Positions 13,313 to 18,802 of a DNA stretch of 23,545 bases are shown here, piece by piece; the first letter of the stretch is position 1; each line of letters starts with the position of its first letter. Where the stretch lies: positions 1 through 23,545 of IMG/VR virus record IMGVR_UViG_3300026456_000004; one strand, given 5' to 3'. This DNA comes from a virus. A program made the translations under genes and the position numbers. Under the pieces are notes generated by a model, which saw only the letters and a list, made by a program, of their open reading frames with translations, ran no database searches and was not told the origin of the DNA.

Positions 13313-14029
13313 CTACTCCAGAGGCCCAGACAGCATCCGCGATGTGAATTGCCAAAGGCTCTTCTCTGCCTCAAAATCAGAACTCTTGAGCGCCTTCCAC
13401 CATGCCTTCGACGCTGGGTTCCACCTGAAAGAGAAATCCTTCGCCTTCTGGTTGTTGTTGAAGTCAACCATCGCCTGAACGTAAACCGTAGGCTCCTGCG
13501 CTCGTGCAATGATGCTGTCTAGGTCGTAGTTCTTCGCAATCTTGAACATCGTCATAACATCAAATAAAGATCTGTGACGGAAGGGATTGCAAAATCCAAA
13601 CTCACTCGCCAGATGATTCAGGTTGCGAGTCGTAATCTCCGGCGGGTACTTCACATCCGAACTCAAGTCAAGCCAGAATATACCCGAAGGCTCCACTTTC
13701 AACCTCGCGCAAGCCGCCAAATAAAACGGTTGGTCGAACCTGGAACCGTTGAACGCGGCCGCATAGTCCGCGTAGCTCATCAGGTCATGCAGTTCCGCGA
13801 ACGCCACCTTCTCCGACTTCCCGTACAGGTCCACCATCTCGTCGGTGATATCAGTGAGCTTCGTTATCTCCTCCGGTATCGGGCGCCCTGGGTTGACCAA
13901 TGTGGACATAACCTTCAACGGGGTCTGAGTATCCCAATCAACAAGCGCCCCGCCAATTTCCGTGATCCGATCATCCGTGGCCGACAATCCTGTGGTCTCC
14001 AGATCGATCCCAACGACTAACTTCCCCAT
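13313..14029 (-). CDS. DnaQ-like 3'-5' exonuclease (DEDD family)
   Basis: 238 aa. Exo motifs are intact: D9/E11 in GIDLETTGLS, D99 in FNGSRFDQPF, and H152-x4-D157 in RHRSLFDVMT, giving the DEDDh set of polymerase III epsilon. Function: removal of 3' nucleotides, either proofreading or end trimming. A C-terminal part after about residue 185 (FRWNPASKAWWKALKSSDF) is an extra small aromatic-rich module seen in some phage exonucleases. GGAGAGTGCG precedes the ATG. The repeated 13-mer (diverged copy) lies between this gene and the one upstream. Confidence 0.9.
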   Translation of the reverse strand: MGKLVVGIDLETTGLSATDDRITEIGGALVDWDTQTPLKVMSTLVNPGRPIPEEITKLTDITDEMVDLYGKSEKVAFAELHDLMSYADYAAAFNGSRFDQPFYLAACARLKVEPSGIFWLDLSSDVKYPPEITTRNLNHLASEFGFCNPFRHRSLFDVMTMFKIAKNYDLDSIIARAQEPTVYVQAMVDFNNNQKAKDFSFRWNPASKAWWKALKSSDFEAEKSLWQFTSRMLSGPLE

Positions 14030-14046
14030 CGCACTCTCCTCTTACT

Positions 14047-14059
14047 CCGAATTTTGGAC
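14047..14059 (-). promoter_or_regulatory. Near-palindromic 13-mer site, copy 4 (diverged, before DnaQ-like gene)
   Basis: CCGAATTTTGGAC, 11 of 13 matching the consensus, immediately after the stop of the coiled-coil gene and before the ribosome site of the exonuclease gene. It has the same gene-boundary placement as copy 3. Confidence 0.4.
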
Positions 14060-14290
14060 TTACTTCACAGGCGGTAATGTGAAGTGTATCAACTTCGTGT
14101 TGCCTTGAAAGTCTGCCGCGTATGCGTGAGCGTGCCCCAGGAACTTCACCACCAACTCGTCCACGATCTCCCGCGTCCGCCCGTAGTCCGTGCGAAGCTG
14201 CTTCAACTCGGCCCGGAGTTCCTTGATAGACTCCTCCAAAACAAGTATCTTCTTCGTCTGCTCGATGTCCGTCAACCATATCTCAGGCAT
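14060..14290 (-). CDS. Small coiled-coil protein
   Basis: 76 aa. Start ATG at 14290 after GAGGAGGGTGAAG; it overlaps the stop of the gene before. Residues 8-50 (IEQTKKILVLEESIKELRAELKQLRTDYGRTREIVDELV) form a heptad-rich coiled coil, followed by a short C-terminal part (GHAHAYAADFQGNTKLIHF). No family recognised; probably a dimeric accessory protein. Confidence 0.6.
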   Translation of the reverse strand: MPEIWLTDIEQTKKILVLEESIKELRAELKQLRTDYGRTREIVDELVVKFLGHAHAYAADFQGNTKLIHFTLPPVK

Positions 14291-14480
14291 CTTCACCCTC
14301 CTCTTCGCCGTCCATCTCGATTGTCGCGCCAGCAAGTACATCCACGTAACGCGATCCGCCTTGGCAATGACGTGGACTCTGCTCTCTTGTAACAGCCCAA
14401 TCCACCACCTCCACGTCCGCCTTGTCCTTCAGCAGTGCAGCAAGTTCAGGAGCACTCAGAAATTTGCGAATCTTACTCAT
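14283..14480 (-). CDS. Small protein of unknown function
   Basis: 65 aa (MSKIRKFLSAPELAALLKDK...), start at 14480 overlapping the previous stop with GAGGAAGACG before it. Basic helical N-terminus and an acidic end (EMDGEEEGEDA). It overlaps the coiled-coil gene's start. No family recognised. Confidence 0.58.
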   Translation of the reverse strand: MSKIRKFLSAPELAALLKDKADVEVVDWAVTREQSPRHCQGGSRYVDVLAGATIEMDGEEEGEDA

Positions 14481-14700
14481 CGTCTTCCTCCCCCTCCACG
14501 AATCTCTCCCCACAATCATTGCAGAGATACTCGTCCCCATCTTCCGTTGAATCGAGGTACTCCAGATCGTCGCTACCGCACTCAGGACAGGCTGCGTAAA
14601 GCTGATCTATGTCCAGGTCGTCGTCGTCCTCTTCAAGATCATCTTCAAACTCGTCCTCGTCGCTGTCTTCTTCAGGTTCGTATGCTTCCCAAAGCCCCAT
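14473..14700 (-). CDS. Acidic zinc-ribbon protein
   Basis: 75 aa. The first 35 residues are almost all Asp/Glu (EPEEDSDEDEFEDDLEEDDDD), then a zinc ribbon with CPEC (38-41) and CNDC (60-63). The acid stretch may mimic DNA or bind a basic partner; the ribbon is the type found in small transcription-linked proteins. AAGGAGTCGTTAT precedes the ATG, and the gene overlaps its predecessor by 29 bp. Confidence 0.7.
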   Translation of the reverse strand: MGLWEAYEPEEDSDEDEFEDDLEEDDDDLDIDQLYAACPECGSDDLEYLDSTEDGDEYLCNDCGERFVEGEEDDE

Positions 14701-15052
14701 ATAACGACTCCTTCCCGATCCCCGTCAACCGCCAGTACATACCGCAAGTGTTCATTTCCTGCAACCTGTTCCCAAATTTTTCGGTCGTCACCATCCTCGG
14801 CTCCGGCCACTCAAACCTCCACACCTGAATCAGAACTCCCCGCGGTGGAATATGATACCGCCAGCACGTCCATCCTTCGATGCAACGGCGCAATGCCCAG
14901 GCCGTCTCGAAGCCGTCGTCATCTGGAGGGTTCCTCTTCTCCTGCTCACGAGCCGCCCACTGCGCCCTACGAAGGTGCTGCTCCTCCGTAGCAAAGGGAT
15001 GGAAGAGTCCCCACAGAACAGCCCTCCAATACCAGTAAAGCTCTGTCCACAT
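14672..15052 (-). CDS. Trp-rich small protein of unknown function
   Basis: 126 aa. It begins MWTELYWYWRAVLWGLFHPF, unusually rich in Trp and aromatic residues, and could sit against a membrane, though charged residues follow at once. The centre (DGFETAWALRRCIEGWTCWRYHIPPRGVLIQVWRFEWPEPRMVTTEKFG) looks like a compact beta domain. The ribosome site AAGGAG is embedded in the end of the upstream gene. No family recognised. Confidence 0.6.
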   Translation of the reverse strand: MWTELYWYWRAVLWGLFHPFATEEQHLRRAQWAAREQEKRNPPDDDGFETAWALRRCIEGWTCWRYHIPPRGVLIQVWRFEWPEPRMVTTEKFGNRLQEMNTCGMYWRLTGIGKESLYGALGSIRT

Positions 15053-15055
15053 GGG

Positions 15056-15379
15056 TTACTCCTTCGGGTCGTTGATCGTGTACGGTTTGTCGTCCGTACT
15101 TCCAATGGTGGAAAGTAGGGTCACGTTCGGGTTCTTGGGAATGGGTTGCTTGAACCCCGTGAACTGCGCCTGCACTGGAGCGGTTGCCCTCACCAAAGCA
15201 TCGAAGTTCCGAGCGACCATGACCGACAAAATTTCCGTCGCCCCGCCCTGGCGCATATCCGCCGCCGCCAGTTCGTCCAACACCTTCGCCCGCTCCTCAG
15301 TCAATGTCACCATCACACGCCTGTAGCCTGCTCGTTTTCTCACGATCCGCTTCGCCGGTACTGCCTTCACTTCTGCCAT
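15056..15379 (-). CDS. Small basic protein, possible ribbon-helix-helix type
   Basis: 107 aa, AGGGAAAG before the ATG. Residues 12-52 (RIVRKRAGYRRVMVTLTEERAKVLDELAAADMRQGGATEILSVMV) fit a strand followed by two helices as in ribbon-helix-helix DNA-binding proteins: a basic start, VMVTLTEER strand, and an ALDEL-like helix. The C-terminus is Pro/Thr-rich and probably disordered. A regulator role is tentative. Confidence 0.55.
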   Translation of the reverse strand: MAEVKAVPAKRIVRKRAGYRRVMVTLTEERAKVLDELAAADMRQGGATEILSVMVARNFDALVRATAPVQAQFTGFKQPIPKNPNVTLLSTIGSTDDKPYTINDPKE

Positions 15380-15412
15380 CTTTCCCTGCTCTCTTGCCTC
15401 TGCGGAGGCCGG

Positions 15413-15634
15413 TTATGCGTTTTTGTGGGCGTCCCATCCCCCACCCTCGTAATCAATATCCTCTCCACCAGACCCACCAGCCAGGACTCGCGCAAACTGC
15501 CCCGTCCTCGCCTCCTGCGCCGTCGCCTTGCAAGACTTCGAGCAGAACCGCGCCCAACCCCTCTTCACATCAGCAGAACGAGCCTTGAAAGGCATCCCGC
15601 ACTTCTTGTTCTCGCACTTGCGGTCTACCTGCAT
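15413..15634 (-). CDS. Small zinc-binding protein
   Basis: 73 aa. Cys residues pair as C7/C12 (CENKKCGMPF) and C31/C35 (FCSKSCKATAQ), a treble-clef or MYM/FCS-like zinc site often seen in small phage proteins. A Gly/Asp-rich tail follows. AGGAGGGCGGG precedes the ATG. Located directly downstream of the small XRE regulator, with which it is probably co-transcribed. Confidence 0.7.
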   Translation of the reverse strand: MQVDRKCENKKCGMPFKARSADVKRGWARFCSKSCKATAQEARTGQFARVLAGGSGGEDIDYEGGGWDAHKNA

Positions 15635-15643
15635 CCCGCCCTC

Positions 15644-15859
15644 CTATTTCCTCTGGAACTTAACTTCGGTCGTAACCAACTTGTCAAACCCAAACAGGCC
15701 AGCCACGCGCTCGCTCACGTCCCTTTGATCCGCAAGAATGTCCGAAAGGTAAGCCGCACTCAAGCCATACTCCTTGGCTGTCCGACGCAAGGAACTGGCC
15801 TTCGTCTTCTCGCGGATTTCTTCCCGAACTTCGTTTTCTGTCAGGTACGTTTTTCCCAT
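15644..15859 (-). CDS. Small XRE-type helix-turn-helix regulator, first gene of leftward operon
   Basis: 71 aa. Residues 18-60 (TKASSLRRTAKEYGLSAAYLSDILADQRDVSERVAGLFGF) form an HTH with recognition helix SAAYLSDIL. The ATG at 15859 has no ribosome site and lies at the expected transcription start of the promoter at 15867-15896, so the mRNA is probably leaderless; a TTG two codons earlier is less likely. It diverges from the rightward genes and is the obvious candidate to control the shared promoter region. Confidence 0.75.
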   Translation of the reverse strand: MGKTYLTENEVREEIREKTKASSLRRTAKEYGLSAAYLSDILADQRDVSERVAGLFGFDKLVTTEVKFQRK

Positions 15860-15866
15860 GAACAAA

Positions 15867-15896
15867 ACTGTAAGCTAAGTTGCGAACGTTTGTCAA
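15867..15896 (-). promoter_or_regulatory. Leftward promoter of the divergent region
   Basis: Minus strand: -35 TTGACA (15896-15891, perfect), 18-bp spacer, -10 TACAGT (15872-15867). Predicted start near 15860, at the ATG of the XRE gene. Confidence 0.65.
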
Positions 15897-15909
15897 CCCC
15901 CATCTGAGA

Positions 15910-15915
15910 TATTAT
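15910..15915 (+). promoter_or_regulatory. Rightward promoter -10 box of the divergent region
   Basis: TATTAT lies seven bases before the ATG at 15922, predicting transcription starting at or next to the start codon. The -35 is weak (GTTTGT, 16 bp upstream), consistent with an activated or regulated promoter. Confidence 0.5.
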
Positions 15916-15921
15916 TTTCAC

Positions 15922-16125
15922 ATGAAGCGCATCCGAGTTCTAACCCCACCCCCGCTCGTCAAAGAAGCCCCTTCCAAACCAAAGGTGAAGCTGACCAAGG
16001 CCGACCCTAACTTCTTTCGCAAGCTCGGCGAGGTGTCCGCCGCCAAGCGCAACCTGCCTTCGGATACCTTCAGCGCAATGGCTTCAGCTTCCCATCCTCG
16101 GAGGAACCTCCATGTCAAACCATGA
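15922..16125 (+). CDS. Small basic protein, first rightward gene
   Basis: 67 aa. Start ATG 15922 is used rather than the TTG at 15880, since the -10 box lies between. Lys/Pro-rich N-terminus (TPPPLVKEAPSKPKVKLTK), then DPNFFRKLGEVSAAKRNLPSDTFSAMASA, a short pattern resembling small basic KGG-like phage proteins. It overlaps the next gene by 14 bp. As first gene opposite an XRE regulator it occupies the place of an antirepressor, Cro or excision factor; the sequence does not decide. Confidence 0.6.
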   Translation: MKRIRVLTPPPLVKEAPSKPKVKLTKADPNFFRKLGEVSAAKRNLPSDTFSAMASASHPRRNLHVKP

Positions 16126-16780
16126 ACCCCAGCAATGGCTCTCCCTCTCTGGTATCTGCGATAAGCTCCGGCTCTCCCCGTATCAAGTCAAAACTCTTGC
16201 CAAGAAGGGGTGCCTCGCCATCATCAAAGGGAAGATGCGGGTTGCTGATCGGTTCTTGGACCCTACTCCCGAATATGCCGAACAGCTTCGCCTGGGCGCC
16301 ATCATCCACCAAAGACACTTTCCCATCCCCGCCGGCCTCTCCGAGAAAGCCCTCCTCACCCGCGCTGAGTGCGCTGAACTCCTCAACATGAAATTGAAGA
16401 CGTTGGACGACTACGTGAAGAAGAACTTCTTCCCTCCCGCTATCCGAGTAGATAGGAGTCATTTCCTGTACTCCCCCGTGATGGTCAGAAAGATTATGCT
16501 GCAACGGCGATCCGGTGAACGGTATTGGAAGGATAAAGAACCGCTCAGTTCCAAACTCGCTCCGTTCCTGATTCCTGAACTCGTGGAGTTATTCCGGTCC
16601 CGCCTGTCGGAAGAGGTCTCCAGCATCCCCACAGATAAAGAGTTCCTCGCAGACGAATCCCTCCAGAAGCGGCTTTCAAAGATCGTCACTCAATCACAGA
16701 AATCCGACTTCGCTCAGAAGGTAAAACTAGCACAGCAAATAGTCCAAATTTTGGGGCGAGGAAAAGGCCCACTGAACTAG
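16112..16780 (+). CDS. DNA-binding protein with two excisionase/MerR-like HTH segments
   Basis: 222 aa, GGAGG-AA-CCTCC directly before the ATG. Two similar segments: residues 9-50 (WLSLSGICDKLRLSPYQVKTLAKKGCLAIIKGKMRV) and 80-125 (LLTRAECAELLNMKLKTLDDYVKKNFFPPAIRVDRSHFLYSP), each with the helix-turn-helix-wing rhythm of excisionase/MerR-type proteins. The C-terminal half is helical and charged. Together with the small gene before it, this is the only rightward unit in the window and faces an XRE gene, so it probably acts in regulation. One copy of the 13-mer lies in its last codons. Confidence 0.65.
   Translation: MSNHEPQQWLSLSGICDKLRLSPYQVKTLAKKGCLAIIKGKMRVADRFLDPTPEYAEQLRLGAIIHQRHFPIPAGLSEKALLTRAECAELLNMKLKTLDDYVKKNFFPPAIRVDRSHFLYSPVMVRKIMLQRRSGERYWKDKEPLSSKLAPFLIPELVELFRSRLSEEVSSIPTDKEFLADESLQKRLSKIVTQSQKSDFAQKVKLAQQIVQILGRGKGPLN
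16742..16754 (+). promoter_or_regulatory. Near-palindromic 13-mer site, copy 5 (3' end of rightward gene)
   Basis: Exact GTCCAAATTTTGG on the plus strand, opposite orientation on the map but same orientation relative to its gene. It encodes VQIL nine codons before the stop. Confidence 0.35.
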
Positions 16781-16789
16781 CTGGGCCTT
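16764..16789. terminator. Bidirectional terminator between convergent genes
   Basis: AAGGCCCA...TGGGCCTT, a perfect 8-bp stem with a 10-base loop that contains the stop codon of the rightward gene. On the minus strand it is followed by TTCC (TTTT with the stem), on the plus strand by a weaker T-poor tract. It separates the rightward unit from the leftward genes ending at 16813. Confidence 0.65.
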
Positions 16790-16812
16790 GCCTTCATCTC
16801 GCAGGTGTCAGG

Positions 16813-17115
16813 TTAGAAGATCTCATCATTCTTCGGTCCATCAACAGGGTTATCTGGTGAATCCAAGGACGGTGGGGCAACAACCTCTTCAAAACTCCGC
16901 ACATCGTTGACGCTGGCCGTGTGGACAAGACGACCGTTCTCAGCAATCAAAAGGTCGATTTGGTTATCAGATTGAACCAGATAGTGATGACCCTGCCGGT
17001 AAATCACACCACAATTACTATCCTTCTCGATACGCAGCCAAATGGCTCGAACCCACCCATCGCCGAGCGGAGCACCTGATTGTTCGCTGTTGGTTCTTGA
17101 CATTACTTCTCTCAT
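16813..17115 (-). CDS. Small protein of unknown function
   Basis: 100 aa, GAGGAGGATGT before the ATG, which overlaps the stop of a 31-aa ORF (ATGA). The middle (VRAIWLRIEKDSNCGVIYRQGHHYLVQSDNQIDLLIAENGRLVHTAS) reads as a small beta-sheet domain; the C-terminus is acidic and Pro-rich. No family recognised. It is the last gene of the leftward unit that ends at the convergent terminator. Confidence 0.6.
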   Translation of the reverse strand: MREVMSRTNSEQSGAPLGDGWVRAIWLRIEKDSNCGVIYRQGHHYLVQSDNQIDLLIAENGRLVHTASVNDVRSFEEVVAPPSLDSPDNPVDGPKNDEIF

Positions 17116-17207
17116 ACATCCTCCTCGTTTGAATTAAGTGAGCGGACCACTGCAACGGCTAACCTTTCGGCGAGTTCTGCACGTCTGGGTAGTCTTAGCT
17201 TTCCCAT
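17112..17207 (-). CDS. Possible 31-aa translationally coupled peptide
   Basis: MGKLRLPRRAELAERLAVAV followed by VRSLNSNEEDV. The stop overlaps the next start as ATGA, the arrangement used throughout this window, and the sequence is a plausible amphipathic helix. The ribosome site is weak (CTGGCGGT). It may serve mainly to couple translation of the downstream gene. Confidence 0.4.
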   Translation of the reverse strand: MGKLRLPRRAELAERLAVAVVRSLNSNEEDV

Positions 17208-17248
17208 ACCGCCAGTGAATTATGCGCCTCCGCTCACGTACATCATAC

Positions 17249-17285
17249 TACGGAACCTGCCACTTCCCGGTCTTCTTCTTAGGAG
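17249..17285 (-). repeat. 37-bp intergenic repeat B, copy 1
   Basis: Matches 18183-18219 at 36 of 37 positions. On the minus strand it contains CCTAAGAAGAAGACCGGGAAG and would read PKKKTGK in one frame, but no start codon serves that frame here. It lies just after a small gene, as copy 2 does. Probably a duplicated gene end or a regulatory segment. Confidence 0.6.
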
Positions 17286-17323
17286 TAGCCCCTACACCCT
17301 CCGGTTGCGGAACGAGGAGATCG

Positions 17324-17575
17324 TTATGCCTTCTCCGTCAACTTAGCTACTTGAAAAATGTCGCCCACATTTGTCCCGTCGTACTCGTCTTTGGAGATGT
17401 GGAGTTTGTTGCCGACTCGATTGTGGTCAACCTCAACATAATACTCAGAAACAACTTCCCCTTTGTTTTTCTGGATCTCGCTTCTCCATATCCCAACAAC
17501 CTTGTGCTCGGAAATAATTCTCATACCTACCGGCAGTCCACGTTTGATCGTTCTTTCTGTTTGTTCCATGTTCAT
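17324..17575 (-). CDS. Small protein of unknown function
   Basis: 83 aa (MNMEQTERTIKRGLPVGMRI...). AAGAAGGGAGT precedes the first ATG; the second ATG at 17569 is better spaced from GGGAG and may be the real start. Alternating hydrophobic residues (MRIISEHKVVGIWRSEIQ..., EYYVEVDHNRVGNKLHIS) suggest a beta-barrel. The C-terminal DEYDGTNVGDIFQVAKLTEKA is acidic. No family recognised. Confidence 0.6.
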   Translation of the reverse strand: MNMEQTERTIKRGLPVGMRIISEHKVVGIWRSEIQKNKGEVVSEYYVEVDHNRVGNKLHISKDEYDGTNVGDIFQVAKLTEKA

Positions 17576-17595
17576 ACTCCCTTCTTGTTACACGG

Positions 17596-17781
17596 TTAGT
17601 CGTACTCTCCCATTCTCCACTTCATCTTAAACCCGTAGACGATTCGCCTCTGAGCGGCAAGAGTCTTGCAGAACTTCACCGCAGATGATGTCCCTCCACG
17701 TGAGTTGTCCCAAGTCGCCATAATCCTCCAGATCTTCCCGCCCCCGTGATCCACTTTCTCTTTGGTTATCCTGATTCCCAT
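17596..17781 (-). CDS. Small basic protein of unknown function
   Basis: 61 aa with a perfect ribosome site (GAGGAGGAAGC). Basic, with Trp and Lys clusters (KIWRIMATWDNSRGG, RRIVYGFKMKWRMG). No family recognised; may bind nucleic acid. It lies in a run of leftward small genes typical of phage early regions. Confidence 0.58.
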   Translation of the reverse strand: MGIRITKEKVDHGGGKIWRIMATWDNSRGGTSSAVKFCKTLAAQRRIVYGFKMKWRMGEYD

Positions 17782-17806
17782 GCTTCCTCCTCACTCCAGG
17801 TTTTGA

Positions 17807-18130
17807 CTATCGGCCCATTCTTCCTTCTTCGAATCCCTTTTGAATGATACCCAAGACTTCCCTCTTGGCGGCTGCCATGTCATCCCCGGCCTTTAGGAGA
17901 GATTCCGTCATCACGGTGAAGTGGTCCCCAAACATCGACTGCTCCCATGTCTCCTTGTGTTGATGCTTGTCGAAAAAGGCGTCGAGGCTTCCCTTCACAT
18001 CATCCCGCGTCGTGTACCATCCGGTCGGTGGCGGATAATACTTTGCGACATATTCCCGACAGTCGTCCAAAGGAATCTCGGCGTCCCACATACAATGCAG
18101 ACACACCATGTACATCCGACTGTTTGCCAT
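17807..18130 (-). CDS. Small protein with CxxC motif
   Basis: 107 aa. ATG 18130 is chosen because GGAGG lies eight bases upstream; an ATG two codons earlier overlaps that site too closely. C10-x2-C13 (VCLHCMWDAEIPLDD) and C24 could hold a metal. The C-terminal half is helical (TWEQSMFGDHFTVMTESLLKAGDDMAAAKREVLGIIQKGF). It follows the strong promoter and operator-like palindrome at 18161-18197, so it is the first gene of its transcript. No family recognised. Confidence 0.62.
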   Translation of the reverse strand: MANSRMYMVCLHCMWDAEIPLDDCREYVAKYYPPPTGWYTTRDDVKGSLDAFFDKHQHKETWEQSMFGDHFTVMTESLLKAGDDMAAAKREVLGIIQKGFEEGRMGR

Positions 18131-18138
18131 CCCCATTA

Positions 18139-18178
18139 CCTCCTCGTCTCCTGTTTGGAGATACTCGCAGTATACACC
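18139..18178 (-). promoter_or_regulatory. 40-bp intergenic module A, copy 2 (operator plus ribosome site)
   Basis: 38 of 40 bases match 18760-18799. It contains a 13-bp palindrome ATACT-CGC-AGTAT (18161-18173) overlapping the -10 box, a CTCC/GGAG hairpin (18148-18160) and the GAGGAGG ribosome site of the downstream gene. Built like an operator-controlled promoter and leader. Confidence 0.6.
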
Positions 18179-18197
18179 CTCTTACGGAACCTGTCAC
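18169..18197 (-). promoter_or_regulatory. Leftward sigma-70-like promoter
   Basis: Minus strand: -35 GTGACA (18197-18192, five of six), exactly 17 bp, -10 TATACT (18174-18169, five of six). The -35 lies inside repeat B and the -10 inside module A. Transcription would begin near 18162 within the palindrome and serve the gene at 18130. Confidence 0.65.
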
Positions 18198-18219
18198 TTC
18201 CCGGTCTTCTTCTTAGGAG
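18183..18219 (-). repeat. 37-bp intergenic repeat B, copy 2
   Basis: One mismatch to 17249-17285. The differing base creates GTGACA, the -35 box used by the promoter at 18169-18197, which copy 1 lacks. In frame it reads PKKKTGK then stop, possibly from a GTG after GAGGAG. Confidence 0.6.
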
Positions 18220-18241
18220 ACACCAACTCCTCAATATAAGG

Positions 18242-18499
18242 CTAGGGCTCCATACACGTATCCACAAAGAACTTCCAGACCTTAATGAACTTCCGTTCGT
18301 TGTCCTGTAATTCCTTGAGACATGACGCACATGGTCTAATGGATTTTACCCCCACATCTGGGACAGGAACGGCATTGAATAAAACTTGCCCAAACTCCCC
18401 GTTCGGGTATGTTGCAAGCCCTTTGCTGGTGAAGGTTCCTCCACACTCTCCGTGACACACTACGTTACCGAAATTCATTTGAATTTTTCTATCTTTCAT
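18242..18499 (-). CDS. Small protein with Cys pairs, probable zinc site
   Basis: 85 aa. C15-x3-C19 (VCHGECGGTF) and C57-x2-C60 (RPCASCLKEL) could make one zinc ribbon of the kind common in phage early proteins. The ATG overlaps the stop of the upstream gene (ATGA), so it is translated as a coupled pair with it. No named family recognised. Confidence 0.65.
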   Translation of the reverse strand: MKDRKIQMNFGNVVCHGECGGTFTSKGLATYPNGEFGQVLFNAVPVPDVGVKSIRPCASCLKELQDNERKFIKVWKFFVDTCMEP

Positions 18500-18750
18500 A
18501 CGCCTTCTCCTCTTGTAGCGCGTTGACCCTCCAGGATTAAAACTCTCCCAAGCTCACGTTCAACCTCCTCGCTCCACTGATCTTCTGGCATCAAATAGTC
18601 CCACCACACCAGAAGGTTCCCGACGGGGTAGACATTGAACCCAGCCTTCGCTCGGGCGCTCTCCTCGCCATAAAACCTCAAATGAGGCGGCAGCGCGTTC
18701 CACGTTTCGTTCCACTGTTTCTGCGTTAGTGCGATATGCTTCAAAGCCAT
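18496..18750 (-). CDS. Small protein of unknown function
   Basis: 84 aa (MALKHIALTQKQWNETWNAL...). The start at 18750 is nine bases after GAGGAGG; the ORF continues upstream into the polyvalent gene but without a ribosome site. Trp-rich centre (NLLVWWDYLMPEDQW) and helical C-terminus. It is the first gene behind module A copy 1. No family recognised. Confidence 0.6.
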   Translation of the reverse strand: MALKHIALTQKQWNETWNALPPHLRFYGEESARAKAGFNVYPVGNLLVWWDYLMPEDQWSEEVERELGRVLILEGQRATRGEGV

Positions 18751-18759
18751 ACGCTTCAT

Positions 18760-18799
18760 CCTCCTCATCTCCTGTTTGGAGATACTCGAAGTATACACC
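18760..18799 (-). promoter_or_regulatory. 40-bp intergenic module A, copy 1
   Basis: Near-identical to 18139-18178: the palindrome ATACT-CGA-AGTAT, the CTCC/GGAG hairpin and the GAGGAGG ribosome site. A -10-like TATACT is at 18795-18790, but no good -35 is seen, so here it may work only as an operator or leader element. Confidence 0.55.
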
Positions 18800-18802
18800 A
18801 AC

